This document shows, one piece after another, positions 1-6,175 of a stretch of DNA of 10,656 nt. The number at the start of each line of letters is the position of its first letter. Position 1 is the stretch's first letter. Both the position numbers and the translations under genes were made by a program. Source of the stretch: Planctomycetota bacterium (GTDB lineage: Bacteria; Planctomycetota; Phycisphaerae; WQYP01). The stretch is taken from contig JAJZOA010000307.1 in NCBI GenBank assembly GCA_021852225.1, forward strand, positions 1-10,656, read 5' to 3'. The notes beneath the pieces were generated by a model. The model did no database searches. It was not told the origin of the DNA and saw only the letters and a program-made list of their open reading frames with translations.

Positions 1-2
1 TC

Positions 3-185
3 AAGGGCATGAAAATAGGCTCAGGACCGACAGAATCCTCATGCAAGTCAGAAGCCCGGCGACTTAAGGGTATCGGTATGCGGTGGAAGCAACGCAACGC
101 CGACGGGAGTCTGGCATTGGAAGCCTTGCATCAGAGTGACCTCTGGCAAACCTACTGGAAATCCCAGTTTAAACCTGCCGCCTGA
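3..185 (+). CDS. C-terminal fragment of an ISKra4-like transposase (5' end outside window)
   Basis: An open frame enters from the left edge and ends at TGA 183-185, giving 60 residues. Near its start it carries IGSGPTES followed by C and K, then RLKGIGMRW and a Leu/Ala-rich helix ending LWQTYW. This arrangement matches what I know of the C-terminus of ISKra4-type DDE transposases. There the Glu of the GPTE motif (visible residue 11) is the third acidic catalytic residue, and the Lys four positions later (visible residue 15) is also conserved. The catalytic Asp residues would lie upstream of the window, so I cannot tell whether the element is intact. The family is assigned from motif memory; another DDE family with the same IGSG-E-K signature is possible. 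The right end of the element should lie shortly after 185, and the GC-rich stretch around 208-226 is a candidate for its terminal repeat. Confidence 0.72.
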   Translation, partial: KGMKIGSGPTESSCKSEARRLKGIGMRWKQRNADGSLALEALHQSDLWQTYWKSQFKPAA

Positions 186-262
186 GAATTTGGCAGACCC
201 CGGCCTTTTCACCCGTGGTCGGCACTATTGCGGCGGCGGCCCGTTGTGATATAACTAAACAG

Positions 263-982
263 ATGGCAAACGCCTCCCTGATGGGTATAGCCCATCGTGG
301 AGCATCCGCTTACGCCCCGGAAAATACTGTCGCCGCATTTGATGAGGCCATCCGTCTGGGTGCTGCGGCCATCGAATTTGATGTGCGGGAGACCGCGGAT
401 GGCGTTCCGGTGGTGGTGCATGATGAAACAGTGGATCGAACCACGAATGGGCATGGCCGTGTAAACGAATTAACGCGGCTGGAGCTGTTGCGGCTGGACG
501 CAGGCTCGTGGAAACATCCGCGCTTTGCCGGAACCCGAATTCCAACGGTGGCTGAGGCTCTGGCGGCCATAGATGATCTGGCGATTCCGGTGCTGGAACT
601 GAAAACAACCGTATCGGCTGGCATATTGGCGGATATTCTGACGGATTTTGCCATGACCGACCGTGCGGTGGTCTTGAGTTTTGAAGCTTTTATGCTTGCC
701 CCGCTGCGACCGGTTCTTCCGAATATCCGAATCGGACTTCTGGCGGATGTATGGACAACTGATTTGCCTCAGCGCTGCGTTCAGACTGGGGCGGGAATTA
801 TTGTGGCAGATACCGAAATTCTGTCGCTGGAACGGGTGGGCCAGATACGAAGCGCGGGACTTGCGGTGTGGACGTACACCGTCAACGACGCCGGCACAGT
901 CGCCGCATGTGCCGCCATGGGTGTCACCGGTGTCATAACGGATTACCCGGATTTAATCCGCAGCCGTGGTGTGCCATCCTGA
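263..982 (+). CDS. Glycerophosphodiester phosphodiesterase family protein
   Basis: This 239-residue protein fits the compact cytoplasmic (UgpQ-like) GDPD family. Those enzymes hydrolyse deacylated phospholipids such as glycerophosphocholine to sn-glycerol 3-phosphate plus an alcohol, using a TIM barrel and a divalent metal. Visible signatures are IAHRGAS (His11, Arg12), APENT, the metal-binding pair EFD (Glu38, Asp40), VVHD (His53) with DRTTNG, an ELK strand near residue 113, a VWTYTVND strand, and the closing GVITDYPD. There is no signal peptide or membrane segment. The frame is open back to a GTG at 215, but that extension probably lies in the end of the upstream insertion sequence. I chose ATG 263 because it leaves a short leader before the first beta strand; ATG 281 is equally possible, and neither has a clear Shine-Dalgarno site. 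Substrate is not determinable from sequence. Confidence 0.9.
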   Translation: MANASLMGIAHRGASAYAPENTVAAFDEAIRLGAAAIEFDVRETADGVPVVVHDETVDRTTNGHGRVNELTRLELLRLDAGSWKHPRFAGTRIPTVAEALAAIDDLAIPVLELKTTVSAGILADILTDFAMTDRAVVLSFEAFMLAPLRPVLPNIRIGLLADVWTTDLPQRCVQTGAGIIVADTEILSLERVGQIRSAGLAVWTYTVNDAGTVAACAAMGVTGVITDYPDLIRSRGVPS

Positions 983-1133
983 ATTGCGGGCGGCAATATT
1001 AAAGCTGTTCCCATGGCCCCCAGTGAAGTTTTTGCCGTCTGGCGGGTGATGGCCGTGAAACAATCAATTTAAAATCCGGCATTTAAGCGGAGTAAACAAC
1101 GCCGCACCGGAAATTTACTTCAAGCGAGGTTAT

Positions 1134-2558
1134 GTGTCAGACAATCAGACAGTACAGGAAACCACAGTGACGGGTCTGCTGGAAATTACCGAAAAAGGCC
1201 AGGGCTTTTTGCGGTTCGAATCGCGCAAGTTCAAGCCCGTGCCGGCGGACCCCACCGTCTCTGCCGAGGTTATTGCACGGGATCATCTGCGGCCGGGGCT
1301 GATGGTGACGGCCACCGCTAAATCCAATGGGCGGTCACCCGCTCCCGCGGTGATGGACATCGTTTCGGTGAATGGCAAAACCCTTGAAGAATACTGGCAG
1401 ATGCCCGCATTTGGCGACCTGACCGTCATTGATCCGCGCGAACGTCTGAAACTTGAAACCGTGGGCGGCCCCATTTCTATGCGTATCATGGACCTGCTGA
1501 CACCCATTGGCCGCGGACAGCGCGGGCTGATTGTCGCGCCGCCAAAAACCGGTAAGACCACGCTGCTGAAACAGATTGCCGAAGCCACGCTGCGGAACCA
1601 TCCGGATATGAAGGTGTTCATTCTTCTGGTCGATGAACGCCCCGAGGAAGTCACCGACTTTCGACGCACGCTGAACGCGGAAGTCTGGGCGAGCAATAAC
1701 GATGAAGATGTCCTTTCTCATGTGCGTACAGCGCGAACGGTTATTGAACGCGCGCGGCGCATGGTCGAATTCGGCCATCATGTGATGGTGGTGCTTGATT
1801 CGCTTACCCGGTTGGGACGCGCATTTAACCATTTTGTCGGCAGTTCAGGACGCACCATGACCGGCGGTGTCGACTCCGGTGCGCTGGTTGAGCCGCGGGC
1901 TATTTTCGGCTCCGCACGGAATATTGAAAATGGCGGATCGCTTACCATTATCGCGTCCTGCCTCATTGAAACCGGCAGCAAAATGGATGATCTTATTTTT
2001 CAGGAATTCAAGGGTACCGGCAACATGGAACTGGTGCTTTCCAGAAAACTGGCCGAGCGGCGGGTCTGGCCCGCGATAGACCTGCCCGCGTCCGGCACCC
2101 GAAAAGAAGAATTACTTCTTGGTGCCACCCATGCCTATAAGTCGGGCATGTTGCGCCGCGACCTGATCGGACGTGACCCGGTTGCCGCCATGGATGTCCT
2201 GGTCAAGGCCCTGTCCCGTTACCAGGCCAACGCCCAGTTCTGGGAGAGTCTGGCCTCGCCGACGAAGCTGGCTGCCCCCGCTCCTTTGCCCGGTCCCAGA
2301 CCCGCACCGGTTGCGTCCAATGGTTCGCCGCCCGCATCGCCAGCAGTCACAGTGCCGGCGGCCAAACCGGTGGTACCTGTGCCACAACCACCCGCCACGC
2401 CGGAGGACTCGAACAGCCCCACCGTGGGCGTGGCCCGTCCCATGCGAACTGGGCATGGCAGTCGCAGATATTCCAGCCGGGGCCGATCGCAACGCAGTGG
2501 TCGCAGTGGCAGGGGGGGTAGCAGCGGCGGCAGTGGCGGTGGACGCAGAAGGCGCTGA
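1134..2558 (+). CDS. rho: Transcription termination factor Rho with Arg/Gly-rich C-terminal tail
   Basis: This is a 474-residue hexameric RNA-dependent ATPase that ends transcription by translocating along nascent RNA. The cold-shock-like RNA-binding domain is at about 11-80 and the RecA-like motor at about 95-375. Motor motifs are nearly canonical: Walker A APPKTGKT (135-142), catalytic Glu168 in LVDERPEEVTD, Walker B Asp222 in LDSLTR, Q-loop GSSGRTMTGGVD (236-247), R-loop ETGSKMD (279-285), and arginine finger Arg323 in SGTRKEELL. Compared with E. coli Rho, the N-terminal helical bundle is missing, and primary-site Phe62 and Tyr80 are replaced by Gln23 and Thr41. After the motor come a Pro/Ala/Val-rich linker (about 376-430) and a basic tail (about 438-474) with RG/SRG/RSGR units, a glycine run and four final arginines. 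The start is GTG with GAGG at 1126-1129. The 151-base leader contains a small hairpin (983-997) and an AT-rich TAAAAT at 1070-1075, but no clear promoter. Confidence 0.96.
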   Translation: MSDNQTVQETTVTGLLEITEKGQGFLRFESRKFKPVPADPTVSAEVIARDHLRPGLMVTATAKSNGRSPAPAVMDIVSVNGKTLEEYWQMPAFGDLTVIDPRERLKLETVGGPISMRIMDLLTPIGRGQRGLIVAPPKTGKTTLLKQIAEATLRNHPDMKVFILLVDERPEEVTDFRRTLNAEVWASNNDEDVLSHVRTARTVIERARRMVEFGHHVMVVLDSLTRLGRAFNHFVGSSGRTMTGGVDSGALVEPRAIFGSARNIENGGSLTIIASCLIETGSKMDDLIFQEFKGTGNMELVLSRKLAERRVWPAIDLPASGTRKEELLLGATHAYKSGMLRRDLIGRDPVAAMDVLVKALSRYQANAQFWESLASPTKLAAPAPLPGPRPAPVASNGSPPASPAVTVPAAKPVVPVPQPPATPEDSNSPTVGVARPMRTGHGSRRYSSRGRSQRSGRSGRGGSSGGSGGGRRRR

Positions 2559-2701
2559 CCGGCCTGCCGTAGCACACCCCGCGGCATTGCCGCAATCAAA
2601 TTGGGACTCTCCGGCTACCCGAATCGCGCGAACACAGAACAGCCGCAACGCCGATTTTGCCATCCCGGCTTCGCGATAAAATTCAGCCGTTAACGGCTAT
2701 G

Positions 2702-2899
2702 TCAGCACGTCGCTACCGGCCGCGTGGCCAGACTCCAGATATCGCGCTTCGGAGGAGACCGCTTTTCCGTCCCAATGGCCAGACCGCCGAGAACTGCGGA
2801 AAAACTACCGGGCCTGGGCGTCCCAATTCCTGCAAGACTCAATAAAAACAAGCCGTTCTTTCGTAGCCTTTTCTGTTCAAAGTCGTGGGTGTCTGCCAT
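2702..2899 (-). CDS. Possible small ORF, unknown function
   Basis: The frame encodes 65 residues beginning MADTHDFEQKRLRKNGLF. I do not recognise it. In its favour, the ATG is preceded by GGAG at a seven-base spacing (plus-strand 2907-2910), and it lies in the largest gene-free interval of the window. Against it, the composition (Gly, Pro, Ser, Arg) is unremarkable, there is no clear promoter, signal peptide or domain, and frames of this length occur by chance in GC-rich DNA. A modestly hydrophobic stretch (about residues 17-25 and 34-42) is broken by Thr-Pro-Arg-Pro-Gly and is too short for a confident membrane helix. Confidence 0.25.
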   Translation of the reverse strand: MADTHDFEQKRLRKNGLFLLSLAGIGTPRPGSFSAVLGGLAIGTEKRSPPKRDIWSLATRPVATC

Positions 2900-3044
2900 T
2901 GGGTATCTCCTGAACGGCGGTTGTGCCGTGGGCGTTAATGCCCGGCAATCGCAAGCAAATCCTGTCCTGATCTAAAGTGTTAACTTATACGGCACGTGGT
3001 TGTTCATGGCGTATCTGGGGACACGCTTTGTCCGTAAAAGCGGA

Positions 3045-3090
3045 CTGTTAACAGCGCCCGGCACGAACAGCGATCTGTTATCAGAACCCG
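3045..3090. repeat. Pair of imperfect 16-base direct repeats with palindromic core
   Basis: CTGTTAACAG at 3045-3054 is a perfect 10-base palindrome. CTGTTATCAG at 3075-3084 differs by one base. The match continues for six bases, so 3045-3060 and 3075-3090 agree at 13 of 16 positions. The two copies start exactly 30 bases apart, close to three helical turns, which would place two bound dimers on the same DNA face. They lie about 115 bases upstream of the candidate -35 of the GH43 gene. A regulator-binding role is inference only. Confidence 0.35.
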
Positions 3091-3174
3091 ATAGCGGTAG
3101 TTTGTCCGGTTCGCGCCTCCTGATTTTGCGCTGATCGGGGAATTGTGCTGGGAACTCCGCGCCAATCGCGAGCT

Positions 3175-3201
3175 TTGATTTCATGCCACTGAAACTATAG
3201 A
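3175..3201 (+). promoter_or_regulatory. Candidate promoter of the GH43 gene
   Basis: TTGATT (3175-3180) and TATAGA (3196-3201) resemble -35 and -10 hexamers, but the 15-base spacer is shorter than the usual 17. The predicted start of transcription, near 3208, would leave a leader of about 30 bases containing the GGAG ribosome binding site at 3226-3229, which sits seven bases before ATG 3237. The position is sensible but the match is only moderate. Confidence 0.3.
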
Positions 3202-3236
3202 ATGTCTGCCCGGCCGGCAGAATCTGGAGATGAACC

Positions 3237-4943
3237 ATGGGCGCACTAAGTGGCGGCAACCGACGGAATTTTCTGCGTTCATGTGCAGCCGTCGGCACGG
3301 TTATTTCGGCGGGCCGCGGCCTTTTTCGCCAGGCCGCCGCACAGGCACAGGTGGCACGCAATAAATTTAATCGGTTCAACCTGCCGCCGGCGCTTCCGCC
3401 AGATGCCGACCAGCCAAACCGGCAAGGCAACTGGGGAGATCAGGGCGACGGCACTTATGTGAATCCGATTTTGCCGGCGGACTACAGCGATATTGATGTG
3501 ATCCGTGTGGGAACCGATTATTATTTTATTTCCTCCACGTTTCAGTTCTCGCCGGGAATTATTATTTTACATTCGCGCGACCTGGTGAACTGGACCATCG
3601 TTGGCCATGCGATCACAGATTTAACGCGCATTACTCCCGAACTGAACTGGAACCGCATGGCCCGCTATGGACGGGGCATCTGGGCACCGGCAATTCGCCA
3701 CCATAACCATAAATTCTGGATTTATGTCTGTACGCCGGATGAAGGTATTTTCATGAGTACGGCCGACAATATTTCCGGGCCATGGACGCCGATTCATGCG
3801 GTAATGCGCGCCGCCGGCTGGGATGATCCGTGTCCGTTCTGGGATGACGACGGGCAAGGCTATCTTGTGACCAGCCATTTTTCCGCCGGCTATAAAATTT
3901 ATCTTTTCAAGCTGACCGCCGATGGACGGAGAATCATTCCCGGTTCCGGACGGGTTATTCACCAGTCGCGCGGCAGTGAGGCGAATAAACTTTATAAGAT
4001 CAACGGCTGGTATTATCACTATTACAGTCAGGTGCAGCGCGAAGGGCGCGTACCGATGATGGATAGGTCTCGACGCCTCGATGGACCATGGGAAACGCGC
4101 CAGCTTATGCACGTGAATCCGCGAATAGACCATGAACCGAATCAGGGAGGGTTTGTAAGCACCGCGGCCGGCCAATGGTGGTTCCTGACGCACCAGGGTT
4201 CCGGCCGCTGGTATGGCCGTGCCTGCTGTCTGCTGCCGGTAACCTGGGTCGATGACTGGCCGATTATTGGGAAAATTGGATCGGATGGCATTGGCAATAT
4301 GGTCTGGCGGGACCGGATGCCCATCCACGGCCACGCGCCCTGTGTTCCGCAGACCAGTGACACCTTTGATCGCCCCGTTCTGGCGGCCCAATGGGAATGG
4401 AATTACCAGCCGCGCGCCGACAAATGGTCGCTCACCCAACGCCCGGGATACCTGCGGCTTCACGCGTTTAAGCCATTGCGGGCGAATAATCTGTTAACTG
4501 CGGGTAACACGCTTACTCAGCGTGTATTTAAAACCAATCGGAATGTGGTAACTGTTCAGATGGATATAACGGGCATGACCGACGGCCAACACGCGGGGAT
4601 ATGCCATTTTGCATCACATTTCTGGACCATTGGTGCGGCCCGGCGGGGCGACCAGACGCATATTGCGTTTAACCATAATGGGAAGCTGACGTATGGCCTG
4701 GCGATGACGGCCTCCGTGGTCTGGTTCAGGTCCATCTGGGACATCAACGGACAAAGCCGGTTTTCGTTTAGTCTGGACGGTCGCCGGTTTGTGGATTTCG
4801 GCGATAAATTTCGGCTGGCTTGGGGATTTTATCGGGGCGATCGGATCGGCATTTTCACTTTCAACAACAATGCTGAAAACGGCCATGTAGATGTGAAATA
4901 TTTTCATTATTTACTTGCCGAACCACGCGGCATGCGTACCTGA
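3237..4943 (+). CDS. Tat-exported glycoside hydrolase family 43 protein (xylosidase/arabinofuranosidase type)
   Basis: This 568-residue protein is probably an exported exo-acting glycosidase that releases xylose or arabinose from hemicellulose or pectin-type side chains. The N-terminus has a twin-arginine motif (NRRNFLRS, Arg9-Arg10), a hydrophobic stretch, and an Ala/Gln-rich likely cleavage zone near residues 33-38. The five-bladed propeller domain spans about 70-365. It opens with TYVNPILPADYSDIDVIRVG, where Asp85 aligns with the catalytic base. Asp197 in WDDPCPFWDDDG is the likely pKa-tuning Asp, and Glu248 in RGSEANKLYKINGWYY is the likely general acid. Residues about 374-560 match the concanavalin-like beta-sandwich often attached to GH43 xylosidases, starting DTFDRPVLAAQWEWNYQP and followed by WSLTQRPGYLRLHA. 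The closest group I recall is subfamily 12-like; substrate remains inferred. The gene stands alone, without a visible sugar transporter or regulator. GGAG at 3226-3229 supports the start. Confidence 0.93.
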   Translation: MGALSGGNRRNFLRSCAAVGTVISAGRGLFRQAAAQAQVARNKFNRFNLPPALPPDADQPNRQGNWGDQGDGTYVNPILPADYSDIDVIRVGTDYYFISSTFQFSPGIIILHSRDLVNWTIVGHAITDLTRITPELNWNRMARYGRGIWAPAIRHHNHKFWIYVCTPDEGIFMSTADNISGPWTPIHAVMRAAGWDDPCPFWDDDGQGYLVTSHFSAGYKIYLFKLTADGRRIIPGSGRVIHQSRGSEANKLYKINGWYYHYYSQVQREGRVPMMDRSRRLDGPWETRQLMHVNPRIDHEPNQGGFVSTAAGQWWFLTHQGSGRWYGRACCLLPVTWVDDWPIIGKIGSDGIGNMVWRDRMPIHGHAPCVPQTSDTFDRPVLAAQWEWNYQPRADKWSLTQRPGYLRLHAFKPLRANNLLTAGNTLTQRVFKTNRNVVTVQMDITGMTDGQHAGICHFASHFWTIGAARRGDQTHIAFNHNGKLTYGLAMTASVVWFRSIWDINGQSRFSFSLDGRRFVDFGDKFRLAWGFYRGDRIGIFTFNNNAENGHVDVKYFHYLLAEPRGMRT

Positions 4944-4978
4944 AATTTACCAGGCGCCGACATCATTGGGAATCGGGC

Positions 4979-5034
4979 GCACGCGTTGGCTGATGGGCCT
5001 CGCGGTCGCATAGGGACCGTGCGGTCGCGCGTGC
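4979..5034. repeat. Nested inverted repeat between convergent genes
   Basis: The 118-base gap between the GH43 and serine acetyltransferase stop codons contains an outer 7-base stem, GCACGCG (4979-4985) with CGCGTGC (5028-5034). Inside it is a 6-base stem, GCGGTC (5002-5007) with GACCGT (5015-5020, one G-U pair). GCGGTCGC also occurs twice directly (5002-5009 and 5021-5028), allowing alternative pairing. No T-run follows on either strand, so a bidirectional intrinsic terminator is not shown. It might block 3' exonucleases or aid factor-dependent termination. Confidence 0.35.
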
Positions 5035-5061
5035 AAGGTGCCAGCCATATGAAGGTTCCGG

Positions 5062-6006
5062 TTAAATCTGAAAATCAAGCGGCTGTTCCTGAACAAATTC
5101 CCGCGGCGGCCGATTGCGGTATTGCAGTTCCGGGTGCTTTACGCTGACCCGGGTGTTAGGCGGAACCGACTGGGTAACAAATACATTGCCATTGATGGTC
5201 GCACCGCGTCCTACCACTGTATCTCCTCCAAGAATGCTGGCGTTGGGATACACCATCACATCATCCTGCAGCGTGGGGTGGCGCTTGGAACCGCGCAATG
5301 ACTGCCCGCCGCGCGTGGAAAGCGCGCCCAGCGTTACGCCCTGATAAATTTTTACGTTGCGGCCAATGTGTGTGGTTTCACCAATGACCACACCGGTGCC
5401 GTGGTCTATAAAGAAATAGTTGCTGATTTCCGCGCCCGGATGAATGTCAATACCCGTCAGGCTGTGGGCGTATTCACTCATGATGCGCGGCACCAGTGGA
5501 ACGCCCAGCCGGTGGAGTTCGTGTGAAATGCGATATATCGTGATGGCCAGATACCCCGGATAGCAGAAAATAATTTCATCGACGCTGCCCGCCGCCGGGT
5601 CGCCCTCAAAAGCCGCCTGGGCGTCGGTGGCCAGAATTTCCCGCAGACGCGGTATTGATCCGAGAAATTCGTCGGTAACGGCTGCCGCGGTCGTGTCACA
5701 ATTCGGGCAGTCTCCTTTACCGGAACGCTGATGCTGGTGGCGGATCGCGCGTCGAACCTGGTCAAACAGCATGTCGCGGACAGAACCAAGAATGGAACTG
5801 ACATGAAACTGTAAATCAGCCTGGGTCAGATTCTGGCGGCCGAAAAAGCCGGGGAACAGCAATTCCCGCATTGTCTTGACCAGTTGAATCACCACGTCGC
5901 GATTGGGCAGAAATGTGGCGCCGATGTACTGTGTCTCAGCATACCGGCCATAGCTGGCAATGATGTCCTGCGTCAACTGGGACAGGTCCTGTTTGTCGGT
6001 GCTCAA
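5062..6006 (-). CDS. cysE: Serine O-acetyltransferase (EpsC-like)
   Basis: This 314-residue cytoplasmic enzyme transfers acetyl from acetyl-CoA to L-serine, making O-acetylserine, the first committed step of cysteine synthesis. The N-terminal helical domain (about 1-180) ends in FCYPGYLAITIYRISHELHRLG. The left-handed beta-helix of hexapeptide repeats (about 185-285) contains DIHPGAEI (Asp187) and FIDHGTGVVIGET (His202), which align with the catalytic Asp143/His158 pair of E. coli CysE. YQGVTLGA and GDTVVGRGATINGNVFVT complete the helix. It is longer than E. coli CysE (273 residues) because of the N-terminal domain, as in EpsC-type proteins. A CPNC pair lies at residues 100-103. The frame extends upstream to a TTG at 6027, but I chose TTG 6006 because AGGAGA lies seven bases before it; no early ATG exists. 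Some EpsC-named members sit in exopolysaccharide loci, but here there is no such context and no cysK neighbour. Confidence 0.93.
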   Translation of the reverse strand: MSTDKQDLSQLTQDIIASYGRYAETQYIGATFLPNRDVVIQLVKTMRELLFPGFFGRQNLTQADLQFHVSSILGSVRDMLFDQVRRAIRHQHQRSGKGDCPNCDTTAAAVTDEFLGSIPRLREILATDAQAAFEGDPAAGSVDEIIFCYPGYLAITIYRISHELHRLGVPLVPRIMSEYAHSLTGIDIHPGAEISNYFFIDHGTGVVIGETTHIGRNVKIYQGVTLGALSTRGGQSLRGSKRHPTLQDDVMVYPNASILGGDTVVGRGATINGNVFVTQSVPPNTRVSVKHPELQYRNRPPREFVQEQPLDFQI

Positions 6007-6012
6007 GGGCAA

Positions 6013-6018
6013 TCTCCT
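6013..6018 (-). promoter_or_regulatory. Ribosome binding site fixing the TTG start of cysE
   Basis: On the reverse strand the sequence reads AGGAGA, with seven bases between GGAG and the TTG at 6006-6004. This strong site decides for the 314-residue product over the seven-codon longer frame, whose first codons would lie over the site itself. Confidence 0.7.
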
Positions 6019-6112
6019 GCAAGCCAAAGTATGGTAGTTTAGGCCAGCCGGGGCGGCAGGGCCAGTGGTCGGCGGACCTCACGCCGATTTTGCGGGGCCG
6101 TGGCCAGGGCAA

Positions 6113-6141
6113 TTGCAGATGGCGGCTTCCCCGCCTAATAT
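6113..6141 (+). promoter_or_regulatory. Candidate promoter of the ubiD-family gene
   Basis: TTGCAG (6113-6118) and TAATAT (6136-6141) are separated by exactly 17 bases in the divergent intergenic region between cysE and the decarboxylase gene. Transcription would begin near 6148, giving a leader of roughly 28 bases with AAGGA at 6162-6166. The spacing is ideal and each hexamer matches the sigma-70-type consensus only in part (3 of 6 and 4 of 6). I saw no equally good reverse-strand promoter for cysE. Confidence 0.4.
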
Positions 6142-6161
6142 CGTGGAACCTGTAATGGCCT

Positions 6162-6166
6162 AAGGA
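6162..6166 (+). promoter_or_regulatory. Ribosome binding site choosing the ubiD-family start
   Basis: AAGGA lies nine bases before ATG 6176 but only three bases before the in-frame ATG 6170. The usual spacing favours 6176, which also begins the protein with the family-like MAYDDLQSFL rather than MCMAYDD. Confidence 0.5.
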
Positions 6167-6175
6167 AAAATGTGC

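Larger units (their letters stand above)
2559..3236. other. 678-base intergenic region between rho and the GH43 gene
   Basis: No protein of a recognisable family is encoded here in either direction. The region holds a short hairpin just after rho (GCGGC-ATT-GCCGC, 2581-2593) without a following T-run, so not a typical intrinsic terminator. It also holds one reverse-strand small ORF (2702-2899), a GGGC/GCCC hairpin at 2930-2943, two GTTAAC sites (2979-2984 and 3047-3052), an imperfect 16-base direct repeat (3045-3060 and 3075-3090), an 8-base repeat TTTGTCCG (3027-3034 and 3101-3108), and a candidate promoter at 3175-3201. I looked for a tRNA-like cloverleaf and did not see one. Confidence 0.6.

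Noticed and set aside
983..997. Hairpin ATTGC-GGGCG-GCAAT after the GDPD gene as a terminator
   Set aside because: The stem is only five base pairs and no T-run follows; it is mentioned only as part of the rho leader.
1213..1222. GGTTCGAATC resembling a tRNA T-arm
   Set aside because: It lies in the conserved rho cold-shock-domain codons and has no pairing acceptor, D or anticodon arms around it.
2112..2679. Overlapping long frames on both strands across the rho tail
   Set aside because: They arise from the repetitive, GC-rich codons of the Pro/Ala linker and Arg/Gly tail. The rho frame is continuous from a fully conserved motor domain.
2972..3430. 152-codon reverse-strand frame across the GH43 promoter region
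   Set aside because: It runs opposite the GH43 signal peptide and start, has no good ribosome binding site that I could see, and no recognisable sequence.
3621..4463. 280-codon reverse-strand open frame inside the GH43 gene
   Set aside because: It lies wholly opposite catalytic-domain codons with clear GH43 motifs; the translated product resembles no family.
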